A stretch of 64,000 nt of DNA from Desulfovibrio sp. Marseille-P6017 (GTDB lineage Bacteria > Bacillota_A > Clostridia > Peptostreptococcales > Peptostreptococcaceae), in assembly GCA_900604495.1 (NCBI GenBank), contig UWOR01000008.1, positions 1-64,000 on the forward strand, in the 5' to 3' direction. The first letter of the stretch is position 1. Every line of letters starts with the position of its first letter. Below, piece after piece: positions 62,796 to 64,000 of the stretch. The notes beneath the pieces were generated by a model that saw only the letters and a program-made list of their open reading frames with translations, ran no database searches and was not told the origin of the DNA. Made by a program: the position numbers and the translations under genes.

Positions 62796-63749
62796 ATGTC
62801 ATTTTTAATTTTAATTGTAGGATTCTTTTTCTTAATAAAAGGAGCTGATATATTTGTAGAAGGTGCTGCATCTATAGCTAAAAAATTTAACGTTCCTTCT
62901 ATGATTATAGGACTTACTATAGTTGCAATGGGAACATCTGCACCTGAAGCAGCTGTAAGTATAACATCATCATTAGCTGGTCAAAATGATATGAGTGTTG
63001 CTAATGTTGTTGGTTCTAACTTTTTTAATATCCTTATGGTTCTTGGTGTATCATCTTTAATAGCTAAATTGCCTGTGGAGAAAAATACAATAAAAAAAGA
63101 TGCTCCATTTTTAATAATTGTGAGTGCTATTCTATTATTATTCGGAGTAGATTTAAAAATAAGTAGAATAGAAGGTATTATTTTACTATCCTTATTTACT
63201 TACTTCTTAATAAATACTATAAAAAGTGCAAAAGCATCTAGTAAAAATTCATCTATAGATGAAATTGCTACAACAGCTATAGAAGATGAAGTTGTAAGTG
63301 AAATTCCTATGCTTAAAACATTATTATTATGTATCATAGGTATAATAGGTATAGTTATTGGCGGTGATATGGTTGTAAATTCTGCTACTTCTATAGCAAC
63401 TTCATTTGGTATGAGTGCTAACTTAGTTGGGTTAACAATTGTTGCTGTTGGTACATCTTTACCTGAATTTGTTACATCTATTGTTGCTATAAAAAAGGGT
63501 GAAACTGAAATAGCTATTGGGAATGTTATTGGATCTAACTTATTTAATATACTATTAGTTTTAGGATTAGCCACTACAATTTATCCTATAACTATAAGCA
63601 TGTTCGCTTTAATAGATATAGCATTTATGGTTGCTATAACAGTTCTTTTATATTTATTTATGAAGAAAGATTCTTCTCTTGTAAAAAAGCATGGCTTAAT
63701 ATTAGTTATTATATATGTTGCATATATGATTTATACTATTCTAAGATAG
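62796..63749 (+). CDS. Na+/Ca2+ antiporter family protein (CaCA, YrbG-like)
   Basis: 317 residues with ten hydrophobic helices and the two alpha repeats of the family: GLTIVAMGTSAPEAAVSI with NVVGSNFFNILMVLG, and GLTIVAVGTSLPEFVTSI with NVIGSNLFNILLVLG. The glutamates in these repeats bind cations. GGAGG precedes the ATG. Single gene with own terminator. Confidence 0.93.
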   Translation: MSFLILIVGFFFLIKGADIFVEGAASIAKKFNVPSMIIGLTIVAMGTSAPEAAVSITSSLAGQNDMSVANVVGSNFFNILMVLGVSSLIAKLPVEKNTIKKDAPFLIIVSAILLLFGVDLKISRIEGIILLSLFTYFLINTIKSAKASSKNSSIDEIATTAIEDEVVSEIPMLKTLLLCIIGIIGIVIGGDMVVNSATSIATSFGMSANLVGLTIVAVGTSLPEFVTSIVAIKKGETEIAIGNVIGSNLFNILLVLGLATTIYPITISMFALIDIAFMVAITVLLYLFMKKDSSLVKKHGLILVIIYVAYMIYTILR

Positions 63750-63750
63750 T

Positions 63751-63790
63751 AAAATGACTGCAAATAATTCAAATTATTTGCAGTCATTTT
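63751..63790 (+). terminator. terminator after the antiporter gene
   Basis: Stem AAAATGACTGCAAATAA / TTATTTGCAGTCATTTT with a 6-nt loop, followed by Ts. Confidence 0.9.
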
Positions 63791-63857
63791 TTATAAATAT
63801 TATGATAGTTATGGTATCCTATATAAGGATATTATTATTGAGGGGAGTATAAGTAAA

Positions 63858-64000
63858 TTGAAATCAGTTATATTCAGATTTTTTAAAATGATAGTAGGAT
63901 TCTGTTTTTGTGCCTTAGGTATTGTAATGATGATAAATGCTAACTTAGGTTTGTCACCTTGGGATGTATTACACGAAGGTATATATAATCTAACAGGTAT
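63858..64000 (+). CDS. YczE/YyaS/YitT-family membrane protein, N-terminus only
   Basis: Open from a TTG at 63858 (GAGGGGAG upstream) to the window end, 47 residues seen. One hydrophobic helix (MIVGFCFCALGIVMMI) is followed by NANLGLSPWDVLHEGIY, a signature of the YczE-like group. A related gene lies at 11.6-12.3 kb. An ATG at 63888 is possible but has no ribosome-binding site. Confidence 0.75.
   Translation, partial: MKSVIFRFFKMIVGFCFCALGIVMMINANLGLSPWDVLHEGIYNLTG

Noticed and set aside
1..64000. CRISPR arrays, tRNA or rRNA genes, insertion sequences, prophage
   Set aside because: No regularly spaced repeats, cloverleaf sequences, transposase, integrase or phage structural genes were found on either strand.

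Overview
The window is very AT-rich and reads as a chromosomal stretch of a spore-forming, strictly anaerobic member of the Clostridia, most likely Peptostreptococcaceae. I infer this from the low GC, YtaF and a small acid-soluble spore protein, the anaerobic ribonucleotide reductase NrdDG, the [FeFe]-hydrogenase maturase HydG, two glycyl-radical systems and a clostridial-type c-di-GMP riboswitch. I saw no rRNA, tRNA, CRISPR array, insertion sequence or prophage. Genes are tightly packed and most operons end in clear hairpins.

Layout. 1-4.8 kb: a CPBP membrane protease cut by the window edge, small proteins, YtaF, a YitT-type protein, a DEAD-box helicase and a PTS IIB-like protein without its cysteine. 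4.9-9.7 kb: ribose operon rbsK-D-A-C-B on the minus strand, with a pair of direct repeats at its promoter. 9.9-12.3 kb: single genes (HAD phosphatase, DUF188, YczE-type). 12.4-22.6 kb: hexuronate catabolism: GntR regulator, kdgA-kdgK-uxaB-uxaA-uxaC, and a dctP-dctQ-dctM TRAP transporter, joined by five copies of one palindromic operator. 22.8-27.4 kb: MarR regulator and a heterodimeric ABC exporter, with two identical palindromes at the promoter. 27.6-31.8 kb: hydG, a TM1266-type regulator behind an unassigned structured RNA leader with a terminator, and a two-component system. 32-38 kb: CbiMN without CbiQO, a PIN/NYN protein, a split ThrE-type exporter, dCMP deaminase, a methyltransferase and an EamA transporter. 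38.2-41.5 kb: dut, nrdG, nrdD with two NrdR boxes. 41.6-44.3 kb: an aminotransferase, then DUF3793 and heme oxygenase, each behind a Fur-like box.

44.4-54.3 kb holds the most interesting set. A VTC-domain protein and a DUF4956 membrane protein are followed by a two-component system. About 6 kb away on the other strand lies a Cthe_2159-type carbohydrate-binding lipoprotein gene interrupted by one in-frame stop codon. Three promoters (VTC operon, response regulator, lipoprotein) share the same arrangement: direct TTAAGG-type repeats 11 bp apart, then 9 bp, then a -10 hexamer. They therefore look like one two-component regulon. Between them sit an aromatic-acid-exporter-like protein and a YtrA-type GntR/ABC operon with two matched operators.

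54.3-64 kb: a NagZ-like lipoprotein, a C_GCAxxG_C_C protein, a candidate small RNA, a cyclopropane-fatty-acid synthase, a spore protein and a spore-type amidase. Next comes a c-di-GMP-I riboswitch whose downstream small gene is frameshifted in an A-run, then a Crp/Fnr-YjjI-YjjW glycyl-radical operon with two palindromes at its promoter, a Na+/Ca2+ antiporter and the start of a second YczE-type gene.
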